This document shows, piece by piece, positions 1 through 8,287 of a stretch of 64,000 bases of DNA (its first letter is position 1; every line of letters starts with the position of its first letter). Where the stretch lies: the NCBI RefSeq assembly GCF_014673215.1, contig NZ_JACWMS010000002.1:310001-374000 (forward strand), written 5' to 3'. This stretch comes from Gordonia hankookensis (GTDB lineage: Bacteria > Actinomycetota > Actinomycetes > Mycobacteriales > Mycobacteriaceae). Both the position numbers and the translations under genes were made by a program. The notes below the pieces were generated by a model. That model searched no databases. It was not told the DNA's origin and saw nothing but the letters and a program-made list of their open reading frames with translations.

Positions 1-2911
1 CACCGAGCTCGAAGAAATCGTCGTCGACGCCGATCTCATCGGCAACGTCGAGTCGCCGCTCGTACGCAGCGACCACCTGACGCTCCTGCATGGATCGGGG
101 TGCCACGAAACGGGCACTCGAGGCGAACAGCGGATCCGGCAAGCGCGAGCGGTCGACCTTGTTGTTGGCGGTGACCGGGATGTCTGCGATCGGGGTGATG
201 CTCGCCGGCAACAGATAGGTGGGCAGCTCCGACGACAACTCGGTCCGCAGCTGCACGAGTAGGTCTCGGGCCGGTGCCCGAGTGACCACATAAGAATGCA
301 GTTCGGTCAGATCACGACGCCGCCGCGCCACGGTGACGCACGCTGCGACACGTCCGGTTCGGAGTATCGCGGCGTCGACTTCAGCCGGCTCCACACGGAA
401 TCCGCGGATCTTGACCTGCTCGTCGGATCGGCCGACGTATTCCACTCGACCGTCTGCGCGGACGATCACCCGGTCCCCCGTCCGGTACATCCGGTTGCCC
501 GGTTCACCCCATGGATGCGCTACGAAACGGGCGGCGGTGACGCCGAATTGCCGTAGATAGCCCAGCGCGAGACTGGGACCCGCGATGTACAGCTCGCCCT
601 CTCCGAGGAGCGGTACCGGCCGCAGGTGTCTGTCCAGGACCAGCAGGCCGGCGCCACTCATCGGGCCGCCGAGCTCGATTCTTCGCCTGGCAGCGGTCGA
701 CCCGATCGGCTCGGTCAGGGCCACACTGCATGTCGCCTCGGTGGGACCGTAGGCACATCGAACGATGTGATCCGCGGCCCAGAGTTCGATCAGGGGCGCT
801 GGGCACACATCCCCTCCGACGACGAGATGGGTGACGGTGTCGATCTCGTCGATCGGGAGCGTCGCCAGTGCGGCGGGCGTGATGAGGAGATGGGTGACCC
901 GGTGGCGATTGAGGAACTCCGCGAGTTCCGTCCCGCCGCGGATCTTGTCCGGCACCACGGCCAGGGCCGCTCCCACGAGAGCTGCGGCCAGCATCTCCAC
1001 CACGGCGGTGTCGAAGCCTGGTGCGGCAAGATGGGCGACCACGCAGCTCTCGTCGAGGTCATACGATCGGACGATCTCTGCGGCAAGATCGCCGATTCCA
1101 CGATGCGAGACCACCACTGCCCTGGGCTGCCCCGTGGAGCCGGACGTGTGGATGACGTACGACGGGGTGTCGGCTGCGACCGCCACGCGATCGTCCGGCA
1201 CCCAGCCGCCCGATGGCGACAAGAGCGGTACCGCGTCGACCAGTTCGATGCCGCCCAGCGCAGGCCGGGGGCCGGCGTGGAAGGCGATCGCCGGCCGAAC
1301 GGTGTCGATCATCTTCTGTTGCCGGCGAACAGGATGTGCGGGGTCGATCGGGACAAAACAGCCTCCCGCGTAGGCGACACCCCAGAACACTGCCACTTCC
1401 GCGACTCCGCGGGGCAGCACGGAGGCAACCATGTCTCCCGGGTGCACGCCGTGGCGGCGGCAGACGTCGGCGATTCGGCGCGCAGCTGAGTCGATGTCGG
1501 CATAGGTGTATTCGACGTCCGCGTCGACCACCGCAGGCGAGGCCTCACCGGCGTGACTCGCGACGCAGTCCCCGATGGTCGTGAGCCCTGCCTGCGGCCG
1601 CGGTTCCTCCGGCCTGGCCGGCCACGGTTGCAGGTCACCGACCACCGCGTCGGCCGCCGATTCCGACAGCGTCCGAACACATTGCAACACACCGTCGGCG
1701 ATGGCCGCCGCATCGGCGTCGTCGTATCGTCGTGGGTTCGCCTCGACGTCGAGGCGCCAGATGCCGGGCGTTGTCGCGTACAGGTCGATGTTGACATCCG
1801 CTACGGGACCCGTGGTCAGGACACGATGACGGGACGTGACCGCATCGCCGAGCTCGAGAGATCGGGCAACCGGTGCGATGTTGATCACCGGCGCGTCGTG
1901 CAACGGCGACGACATCCCCGGATGACGGTCGCGTCTCATCTCTTCGACACGAAATTGCTGGTGCCGCAGCACCTCTGAGAGCACCGTCGAAACCTCACCG
2001 ATCCAGTCCGCGATGCGGGTGCCCGTATCGACCTGCATCGCGACCGGAAGCAGATTCGACATGCATCCAGCGGCCGCTCGCAGCCTCGCCGTCGTACGCC
2101 CCGAACTGGCGATGAGCACTGGGATATCGGCACGGTCACGCACACGCGAGAGGTACAGACAGACACCCGCAATCCAGATCGCCGCAACGGCCGTACGATG
2201 CGCCCGCGCATACTCCTCTATCCCGGCCGCTGTCGACGCCTCGATGTCGATGCCGGAGAGGACCGATGAGACAACCGGTTCCGCTGGTGATCCGTTCAGC
2301 CACAACGGTTCCGGTCGTTTGGCCAGCTCCTCCTGCCAGAATCGTCCATCCCGCCCGAGACGCGACGACGAACGATACTTCTGCTCATAATCCACGATCA
2401 CCTCCGGCGGCTGCGGGGTGGGACCGTCTGTCTTGGTCTCGGTCCCGATCGCGTGCCGGTACAGCTCGGCAGTCCGGGCCAGCAGTGCTGCAGCGCCGTA
2501 TCCGTCCACCACAAGATGGTGTGCACGAAGGTAGAAGAACCACCGGCCCTCGGCCTCGATCACCATCGACTCGGTGAGCGGCCCGTCGAGCGGCAGCGGA
2601 CTCGCCGCGGCCTCCTCCATCAGTCCGAGGGCGTCTGCGACAGAGCTCGCCGACTTGCGCGGTACGGCGTCTGCCACCTCCGACCCGATGGCGAGTCGGG
2701 GCTCGCCCTCCACCCCGGTGATGACCCGGCACGAAGCGATGCCGAGCTCGACCGCGGCCTGCGAACCTGCCGAACACAACGCGTCGACGTCCACATCGCC
2801 CGCCAATTCGACGTAGTGCGCCACTGCGAGTGGGACGTCACCCAGAGCCTGCTGGGCGTACCAGAGAGCCGTCTGTGCCCGATTCAACGGAGTCATCCTG
2901 GATGCAGACAT
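1..2911 (-). CDS. Nonribosomal peptide synthetase, C-A-(T) module, 3' end outside window
   Basis: Reading the minus strand from about 2911 gives one uninterrupted frame to base 1, about 970 residues. An N-terminal condensation domain carries HHLVVDG (about residues 131-137, the HHxxxDG catalytic motif). An adenylation domain follows, with TSGSTGQPRAVVVSHRG near 587, YGPTEAT near 720, YRTGDRV, then GRSDEQVKIRGFRVEP and NNKVDRSRLP near 915. The frame runs off the window at DDDFFELG, the start of a carrier domain. It should activate and condense one amino acid onto an upstream chain. It begins with a C domain, so it is probably not an initiating module. My hand-read specificity code is D-T-V-I-V-G-A-C-S-K, which I cannot assign to a substrate. 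The start is uncertain: ATG at 2911, or GTG at 2920 that would overlap the upstream methyltransferase stop as GTGA. The product is unknown. Confidence 0.93.
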   Translation of the reverse strand, partial: MSASRMTPLNRAQTALWYAQQALGDVPLAVAHYVELAGDVDVDALCSAGSQAAVELGIASCRVITGVEGEPRLAIGSEVADAVPRKSASSVADALGLMEEAAASPLPLDGPLTESMVIEAEGRWFFYLRAHHLVVDGYGAAALLARTAELYRHAIGTETKTDGPTPQPPEVIVDYEQKYRSSSRLGRDGRFWQEELAKRPEPLWLNGSPAEPVVSSVLSGIDIEASTAAGIEEYARAHRTAVAAIWIAGVCLYLSRVRDRADIPVLIASSGRTTARLRAAAGCMSNLLPVAMQVDTGTRIADWIGEVSTVLSEVLRHQQFRVEEMRRDRHPGMSSPLHDAPVINIAPVARSLELGDAVTSRHRVLTTGPVADVNIDLYATTPGIWRLDVEANPRRYDDADAAAIADGVLQCVRTLSESAADAVVGDLQPWPARPEEPRPQAGLTTIGDCVASHAGEASPAVVDADVEYTYADIDSAARRIADVCRRHGVHPGDMVASVLPRGVAEVAVFWGVAYAGGCFVPIDPAHPVRRQQKMIDTVRPAIAFHAGPRPALGGIELVDAVPLLSPSGGWVPDDRVAVAADTPSYVIHTSGSTGQPRAVVVSHRGIGDLAAEIVRSYDLDESCVVAHLAAPGFDTAVVEMLAAALVGAALAVVPDKIRGGTELAEFLNRHRVTHLLITPAALATLPIDEIDTVTHLVVGGDVCPAPLIELWAADHIVRCAYGPTEATCSVALTEPIGSTAARRRIELGGPMSGAGLLVLDRHLRPVPLLGEGELYIAGPSLALGYLRQFGVTAARFVAHPWGEPGNRMYRTGDRVIVRADGRVEYVGRSDEQVKIRGFRVEPAEVDAAILRTGRVAACVTVARRRRDLTELHSYVVTRAPARDLLVQLRTELSSELPTYLLPASITPIADIPVTANNKVDRSRLPDPLFASSARFVAPRSMQERQVVAAYERRLDVADEIGVDDDFFELG

Positions 2912-2916
2912 CGGCG

Positions 2917-3675
2917 TCACCGTCGACGCGCTCGGATCACCACGAGCTGCTCCCACCGTTGCCCTGGTGCGATCAGCCCCCGCTCTTCCATCCACGCCGC
3001 ACGCCCCAGCATGACCGGCCCGAAAGGTATTGTCCGCGTGTGTGACACCGATACCTGAAAGCCCAGAGCAGACAGTGCGGTCATGGTCCGGTCGGCATCG
3101 CTGATGGTCGACTGGACCAGAAGCAAGGTCCCACCGGGGCGAACGAGGATCGGCGCGCGCTCGATGATCGAGTCGATCACGTCTCGGCCGAGTTCACCAC
3201 CGTTGCAGGCATATCCGAGTGCGGACCTGGTCGCATCGGAAGGCGTCGGCACATAGGGCGGGTTCGCGAGAACCACGTCGGCCGCGAGCGAACAGTCCAG
3301 GTCGTTCACATCCGCACAGCGGAGATCCAGGACGACGCCGTTCGCCCGAGAGTTCGACCACATCGCCGCAATCGCCGCCGGGTTCCGATCGACCGCGATG
3401 ACCGTGGACGCCCAGCGGCTCGCATAGAGGCTCGCGAGACCTGCGCCCGCACAGAGTTCGATGGCCGACGACAACCGGGACGGACGTGACCGGAACTCCT
3501 CGGCCAGGCCGAGACACAGCAGAGCGGAGTCGACCGCCGGTCGGTACACGTCGGGATGCTCGACGATCTGGGGCACAGGACCAGGCAGTGCACCGAGGAT
3601 GCCGTGGGTGCGCCGGTCCAGGACGACCGCGTCACCCATGTGCTCGACGCCCACGCGTTTCGGCCCGGCCGACAC
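2917..3675 (-). CDS. PrmC/HemK-like class I SAM-dependent methyltransferase
   Basis: A 252-residue Rossmann-fold methyltransferase. A SAM-binding ELCAGAGLASL motif lies near residue 70, IAVDRNPAAI follows, and the NPPY catalytic tetrapeptide sits in VVLANPPYVPTPSDA. NPPY marks N-methylation of amide or amino groups in the HemK/PrmC/MTQ2 type, so protein glutamine methylation is the family-level expectation; the substrate here is unknown. Its stop lies only 5 bases before the NRPS ATG (or overlaps an alternative GTG), so the two are probably translated from one message. An iron-containing oxidase-like gene lies about 108 bases upstream on the same strand. It could modify a carrier or product of the NRPS, or simply be a housekeeping methyltransferase next to it. 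Confidence 0.85.
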   Translation of the reverse strand: MSAGPKRVGVEHMGDAVVLDRRTHGILGALPGPVPQIVEHPDVYRPAVDSALLCLGLAEEFRSRPSRLSSAIELCAGAGLASLYASRWASTVIAVDRNPAAIAAMWSNSRANGVVLDLRCADVNDLDCSLAADVVLANPPYVPTPSDATRSALGYACNGGELGRDVIDSIIERAPILVRPGGTLLLVQSTISDADRTMTALSALGFQVSVSHTRTIPFGPVMLGRAAWMEERGLIAPGQRWEQLVVIRARRR

Positions 3676-3783
3676 TCATGGTGCAGGTCACGACCCTGAC
3701 ACCGCGCAGTGATGTCTACTCTCATCATTGACTCTGGACATGTCATCGACGCTAATGCCCATACACTTAAATTCGGCTGAAAC

Positions 3784-4797
3784 TCACGAGGTAACGCCCT
3801 CGAGTGGACGCAACAGCGACGTGTCGGCAGACTCCCAGCATCGCCAGACATGTTCTGCGGCCAGTGCGTCGAAAGCGGCGCAGGCACGGGCACCTCGGAT
3901 CAACGCTGCCCCGGCAGCAGGATCGCCTGCGGCCAGACGACCGGCCACCTCACGGACGATGAGCTGTTCGTGAACCGAATCCGCCTCGACGTGTTCGTCG
4001 AAGAACAGCCGCGTATCGGGGCCGAACCCGAGCCTGGCAAGCCCTCGACTGTACTTCCTGCTCGGTAGCGCGGAGGTCATCTCGACTGTGCACAGGTGAC
4101 CGATCAGCTCATACCTGAGAGAACGATGCACGCCGAACATCGACAACGCATTAACCCCGGCCAGCGTCGACGCCGGGATCACGTCGACGTAATGCGCGTA
4201 GTCGCTGTTCAGCCCCAGTGCACGCATCATCCCCGCGTAGAGGGTCGCGTGCATTCTGTCGACGGATCCACCGCCGTACTCGTCCATCTGGACTTCGACC
4301 AGCCCTGCCTTCGCGGCGCCGTGCAAGCGCGGTATCGCCATCGTGTGCACGTCGGCCTCGCGAAGCTGGTGCAACGAGCGGTGTACGACCAGCTCGCGAA
4401 AATGATCGCCATCGGCCGTCCGTGCCATGAATGACGACACGGGCGGACCGTCGTCGGCATTTCCGATCTCCCACAGGGCGCCTTCCACGTCGGCCGGCGG
4501 CTGCACTGTTCCGACCATGTCATCGATGGCCTCCAGAAAGCGGGCTTCGAGTACTGCGCGCGCCGCCAGCATGTCCGTGTTCCACTCCCAGTCGTCGGAC
4601 ACTCCCGCGATTCCCCTGAGGTGCAGCTCGTAGAGCATCGTCAGCGTGATCGCGATGTCTTCGTCGAGCAGAAAGTCGTTGCCTGTGGGCAGACCCGAAG
4701 CCATGCGGTCACGCAGTTGATCGAGTCCGGTATGACCGGCCGTGAGGGTCGATACGAGGGCGCCGCTCAACGGCCCACGTGGCACCGGAAGCGGCAT
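3784..4797 (-). CDS. Iron-containing redox enzyme, heme-oxygenase-like fold
   Basis: A predicted 337-residue soluble, mostly helical protein. It shows metal-ligand-like patterns: VEVQMDEYGGG in the middle and FFDEHVEADSVHE near the C terminus. The spacing of E/D and H residues resembles the iron-containing redox enzyme group of heme-oxygenase-like diiron oxidases. Such enzymes use two irons and O2 to oxidise amino-acid or fatty-acid-like substrates; the substrate here cannot be read. I chose ATG 4797 because upstream sequence in this frame looks non-protein-like and would run into the divergent CDGSH gene. No strong Shine-Dalgarno precedes this ATG. Co-orientation with the methyltransferase and NRPS suggests an operon, and a [2Fe-2S] protein gene diverges 69 bases away. 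Confidence 0.8.
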   Translation of the reverse strand: MPLPVPRGPLSGALVSTLTAGHTGLDQLRDRMASGLPTGNDFLLDEDIAITLTMLYELHLRGIAGVSDDWEWNTDMLAARAVLEARFLEAIDDMVGTVQPPADVEGALWEIGNADDGPPVSSFMARTADGDHFRELVVHRSLHQLREADVHTMAIPRLHGAAKAGLVEVQMDEYGGGSVDRMHATLYAGMMRALGLNSDYAHYVDVIPASTLAGVNALSMFGVHRSLRYELIGHLCTVEMTSALPSRKYSRGLARLGFGPDTRLFFDEHVEADSVHEQLIVREVAGRLAAGDPAAGAALIRGARACAAFDALAAEHVWRCWESADTSLLRPLEGVTS

Positions 4798-4866
4798 TCG
4801 TGGCTGATCTGCACTGGTAGCGTCGACGCCACAGCTGTCGATCGGATGTGCCGAAGGTGAGGACAA

Positions 4867-5121
4867 ATGGACTCCAGCCTCCAAGATGACGACGACGGCG
4901 CAGACATGCGCAGCGCATCGACGACGATCGTCGTCTGCGACGACGGACCCCTGCTTGTGCGAGGACCGATAGATCTCTGTCGTTCCGACGGTAGCCCAAT
5001 CCCGGTTCGACGTTCGACCGTTGCACTGTGTCGGTGTGGACGCAGTTCCATCACGCCGATGTGCGACGGGTCGCACAAACTCGGGCGTAGCACGACTCGA
5101 TCCAGTGGAGCAGCTCGATGA
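4867..5121 (+). CDS. CDGSH iron-sulfur domain protein
   Basis: An 84-residue protein with an exact CDGSH signature, CRCGRSSITPMCDGSH (C-x-C-x2-S-x3-P-x-C-D-G-S-H). This binds a [2Fe-2S] cluster through three Cys and one His. The N-terminal half (TTIVVCDDGPLLVRGPIDL) is the usual lead-in of the small actinobacterial members. The start at 4867 has AGGTGAGG just upstream; an internal ATG at codon 14 is possible. It diverges from the iron-containing redox enzyme and could supply electrons or cluster chemistry to it; that link is inference from position only. Length fits the family. Confidence 0.88.
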   Translation: MDSSLQDDDDGADMRSASTTIVVCDDGPLLVRGPIDLCRSDGSPIPVRRSTVALCRCGRSSITPMCDGSHKLGRSTTRSSGAAR

Positions 5122-5161
5122 GTTCGCCCCGAAGTCGGGTCGACCATGGGAACATCTCGAC

Positions 5162-6250
5162 ATGCAGCGCATGTCGTACGCACTTTGTGTAAGGGTCAGC
5201 GTGCTGGTCCTGTCGGTGGCGGCCGCCGCCGGGATGGCAGTCACCGGATCACCCGCTGCCACGGCGGACACAATGGACGGCATCAGCTACGCACATGCGA
5301 GCGCTGCCCTTCCGTATCGTGAGACCAGGCTCTCGCCGAGAAACCTCGTCGCATCGGTGTGGTCCCGATCCATGGCCACACAAGTGCCCGTGCTGGTGCA
5401 GGCGCCGGCGAATCGGAACCCCGGCGCGCCGGTCATGTACCTTCTGAACGGCTCGAGCGGAGGCGAACACGGGGACGACTGGACACACGCCACCGATGCC
5501 AATGCCTTCTATGGTTCCAAGAACGTGTGGACCGTGACGCCGATCGGTGGTGCGGCGAGCTACTACGCCGACTGGCAGAGAGTGGATCCCGCTGCGAACT
5601 TCCGGTTCGGGGTCAAGACCAGCAGACCGCTCCGGTGGGAGACATTCGTGACGTCGGAACTGCCATCGGCATTCGAGAGCGCCCATGGGGGAACAAGTCC
5701 CGGTCGTTCGCGTGGGATCGCGGGGATCTCGATGTCGGGCACAGCTGTCGTGCGGATCGCCGAGAACCATCCCGGAAGGTACCGTGCCGTCGGCGCGTAC
5801 TCGGGGTGTGCCGAGACGGCCTCTGCACAAGGGCAACTCATCGCCCGCATCGTGACCGGGCTCCCCGACGGTGCCGATGCCGGCAACATGTATGGGCCAC
5901 CGGGCGACCCCGAGTGGGCCGCACAGGACCCGGTCATCAACGCGCACAAGCTCGCTCGGCGAACCCCGGCGCTGTGGATAAGCGCGGCAAGCGGACTCCC
6001 CGGAGGTCACGACAACCTCGCCGATCGCAGAATCGCCGGAAACGGCGCCCGCCTCGCGCAGCAGGTAGTGGCCGGCGGAGTCGACGAGGCGGCGGCACGA
6101 TACTGCACCGACGCCCTCGTCCGGCGGTTGAGCCAACTCCACATCCCGGCAACGGTGAGGTTCCCTGCCACCGGCACACATTCGTGGGGCTACTGGCAGG
6201 ACCAGATGCACGAGTCGTGGCCGATGTTCGCACGGGCGTTGGGGGCCTGA
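5162..6250 (+). CDS. Antigen 85/mycolyltransferase-type secreted esterase
   Basis: A 362-residue secreted alpha/beta hydrolase of the Fbp/antigen 85 family. This family transfers mycolates to trehalose or arabinogalactan outside the membrane. The N terminus is a signal peptide (VRVSVLVLSVAAAAGMAVTG, then Ala-rich cleavage region). The mature part has YLLNGSSGG (oxyanion region), VTPIGGAASYYADW, a nucleophile elbow GISMSG and a terminal THSWGYW with the catalytic His, all in the expected order. Length is close to FbpA. I chose ATG 5162; ATG 5171 is also possible, and the longer frame upstream overlaps the CDGSH gene. The elbow differs from the GLSMA form I recall for antigen 85, so substrate may differ. 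Its presence is good evidence for a mycolate-type envelope. Confidence 0.85.
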   Translation: MQRMSYALCVRVSVLVLSVAAAAGMAVTGSPAATADTMDGISYAHASAALPYRETRLSPRNLVASVWSRSMATQVPVLVQAPANRNPGAPVMYLLNGSSGGEHGDDWTHATDANAFYGSKNVWTVTPIGGAASYYADWQRVDPAANFRFGVKTSRPLRWETFVTSELPSAFESAHGGTSPGRSRGIAGISMSGTAVVRIAENHPGRYRAVGAYSGCAETASAQGQLIARIVTGLPDGADAGNMYGPPGDPEWAAQDPVINAHKLARRTPALWISAASGLPGGHDNLADRRIAGNGARLAQQVVAGGVDEAAARYCTDALVRRLSQLHIPATVRFPATGTHSWGYWQDQMHESWPMFARALGA

Positions 6251-6312
6251 CCGCAGATCTGCGGTGGCACCCTTTCAGCGTTCTTTCAACTTCGTCGGTC
6301 TACGTTCATCGT

Positions 6313-6789
6313 GTGAACACGGTCAACGGACTGCCCACGCACCCGTTACTCGTCCATGCGGTCGTCGTGCTCGTCCCATTGGCGTCGTTGATGGCGGTAC
6401 TCGCCGTGCTCTGGCCCGGCGCGCGCCGGCGTCTGGGATTCCTTGTCCCACTGGTCGCGCTGGCTGCGCTGATAGCGGTGCCGCTGGCCACCAGTGCGGG
6501 TGAAGCACTGGAGACGCGGGTTGCGCACACCGAGGCCGTGGAGCACCACACTCGACTTGGCGAGCAGATGATCTACTGGGCAGGACCGCTGTTCGCGTTC
6601 ACCGTGCTCTGGTGGGCCGCACACGACGAACGCGTGAGCACGTTCGTCGTCAACCGCCTTCCCGTGTTGGGGCGAGCCGGCCGGGCAGGCGATTGGTTGC
6701 TCGGCGCCGCGACGCTCGGCGTGGCAATAGGATCGGTGGTCACGGTCTACCGAATCGGCGACAGCGGCTCGCGGGCGGTATGGATGTGA
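6313..6789 (+). CDS. DUF2231-type small membrane protein
   Basis: A 158-residue integral membrane protein with about four hydrophobic segments. The opening NGLPTHPLLVHAVVVLVPLASL, with two His in a PxHPxxVH pattern, is the hallmark I associate with DUF2231. A second conserved region is ETRVAHTEAVEHHTRLGEQM between segments two and three. Function is unknown for the family; the His residues suggest metal or heme contact but this is not shown. The start is GTG 6313 because upstream codons overlap non-coding spacer. A 14-base palindrome CCGCAGATCTGCGG (6251-6264) lies between the preceding esterase and this gene. Confidence 0.75.
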   Translation: MNTVNGLPTHPLLVHAVVVLVPLASLMAVLAVLWPGARRRLGFLVPLVALAALIAVPLATSAGEALETRVAHTEAVEHHTRLGEQMIYWAGPLFAFTVLWWAAHDERVSTFVVNRLPVLGRAGRAGDWLLGAATLGVAIGSVVTVYRIGDSGSRAVWM

Positions 6790-6828
6790 TGCCGCCGGCC
6801 GGTAGGCCGATGTGATGCCGCCGGCCGG
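6783..6828. repeat. 26-base-period direct repeat, two copies
   Basis: The 20-base string GATGTGATGCCGCCGGCCGG occurs at 6783-6802 and again at 6809-6828. The first copy contains the stop codon of the DUF2231 gene. It looks like a recent tandem duplication of a gene end. Confidence 0.9.
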
Positions 6829-6900
6829 CCCGGGGAGCGGCCCCTGGTCCGACGGGTAGGGGCACCGAGGCACGAGCCGGGCGGCATACGATGGAAGCCG

Positions 6901-8223
6901 ATGACCGAAGACCGGACGCCCGACGTTTACGAACCGGGTGCTCGGCACCCCGAAGCCGCGACGTCGGCCGCCGGCGGCGCATTCGCCTCCTTGGCCAACC
7001 CGAATTACCGGCTCTATTTCTTCGGACAGGCGTTGTCCCTCGTCGGCACCTGGATGCAGGCCACCGCGCAGGCCTGGCTCGTCCTCACACTCAGCGGGTC
7101 CGCATCGATCCTCGGCGTCATCGTCGCCCTTCAGGCGCTGCCGGTGCTACTCCTCGGGCCTTACGCGGGGGTGATCGCCGATCGCGTCGATCGGCGACGG
7201 CTGATGATCATCCTGCAGTCCGTCATGGGCGGGCTCGCCGCGGTACTCGCCGCGTTGACCCTCTCCGGCCGGGTGCAGATCTGGCAGGTGGCGGTCCTTG
7301 CCCTGCTCCTCGGGCTCAACAACGCCTTCGAGAATCCTGCCCGCCAGGCCTTCATCCACCAGATCGTCGGTGAGTCGCTGATCCGCAACGCGGTCACGCT
7401 GAACTCGGTGATGGTCAATGCCGCGCGCGCCGTCGGCCCCGCAGTCGCAGGCGTGCTGCTCGCCGCGGTCGGCGCCGGCTGGTGTTTTGCCGTCAATGCC
7501 GGGAGTTTCGGCGCGGTTGTCGTATCCCTCATCGTGATGAACACCGCGTCGATCGAACATGAGGAACCGATCGTCCGCGCGCGTGGACAGCTGCGTGAAG
7601 GACTGCGCTACGTCGCCGGCTCACCGACGCTGTGGATTCCCCTGGTGATGATGGCGCTGGTCGGCACCCTCGCCTACGAGTTCCAGGTGTCGTTGCCCGC
7701 GGCAGCCAAGGAGACGTTCGACGGCGGCCCGCAGGCACTCGGATTCATGACGTCCGCGATGGGCATCGGTGCGGTGGTCGGCGGTCTCCTGGTGGCCGCC
7801 CGTGGAACCACGGGCCTGCGGCCGCTGACGATCGCAGCGGCAGGTTTCGGGGTGACGATCGCGATCACCGCCGTGGCGCCCACCTTGCCGGTCGCGATAG
7901 CCGCCCTCTTCTTCGTCGGGTGGCTGAGCGTGACGTTCATGTCCACCGGTAATGCGACGCTGCAGCTCAACGCCGAGCCTCGGATGAGGGGACGGGTGAT
8001 GTCCTTGTGGTCGGTGGCGTTCATGGGGTCTACCCCGATCGGCGGGCCGGCCATCGGGGCGATCAGCGAATCGGCAGGTGCACGCGTTGGCCTGGCCGTC
8101 GGTGCCGCCGCATGTTTCGTGGCAGCCGGGCTCGGTGTGCTGGTGTGGCGCCGCCGACGCGTGCAGCGAGTGCGCCTGACTCCCACCGACACCCTTACCG
8201 AACCGGATACCGGAAACCGCTGA
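6901..8223 (+). CDS. MFS transporter, EntS/DHA3-like exporter
   Basis: A 440-residue transporter with about 12 hydrophobic segments and the MFS loop motif GVIADRVDRRRLM between TM2 and TM3. The opening FASLANPNYRLYFFGQALSLVGTWMQ pattern is typical of the EntS/DHA3 (MFS_3) group, whose known members export enterobactin and macrolides. Export of a small hydrophobic or siderophore-like compound is the family-level expectation; the cargo is unknown. The NRPS at the left edge is about 4 kb away on the opposite strand, so a link to its product is possible but weak. A Lys/Arg-rich cytoplasmic tail closes the protein. Confidence 0.87.
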   Translation: MTEDRTPDVYEPGARHPEAATSAAGGAFASLANPNYRLYFFGQALSLVGTWMQATAQAWLVLTLSGSASILGVIVALQALPVLLLGPYAGVIADRVDRRRLMIILQSVMGGLAAVLAALTLSGRVQIWQVAVLALLLGLNNAFENPARQAFIHQIVGESLIRNAVTLNSVMVNAARAVGPAVAGVLLAAVGAGWCFAVNAGSFGAVVVSLIVMNTASIEHEEPIVRARGQLREGLRYVAGSPTLWIPLVMMALVGTLAYEFQVSLPAAAKETFDGGPQALGFMTSAMGIGAVVGGLLVAARGTTGLRPLTIAAAGFGVTIAITAVAPTLPVAIAALFFVGWLSVTFMSTGNATLQLNAEPRMRGRVMSLWSVAFMGSTPIGGPAIGAISESAGARVGLAVGAAACFVAAGLGVLVWRRRRVQRVRLTPTDTLTEPDTGNR

Positions 8224-8287
8224 GCCGAGGACGCCCAACCGGCTAGGGTGATCGCCACGCGGAAGTCGGTCGAATCTGGGGGGCTAC

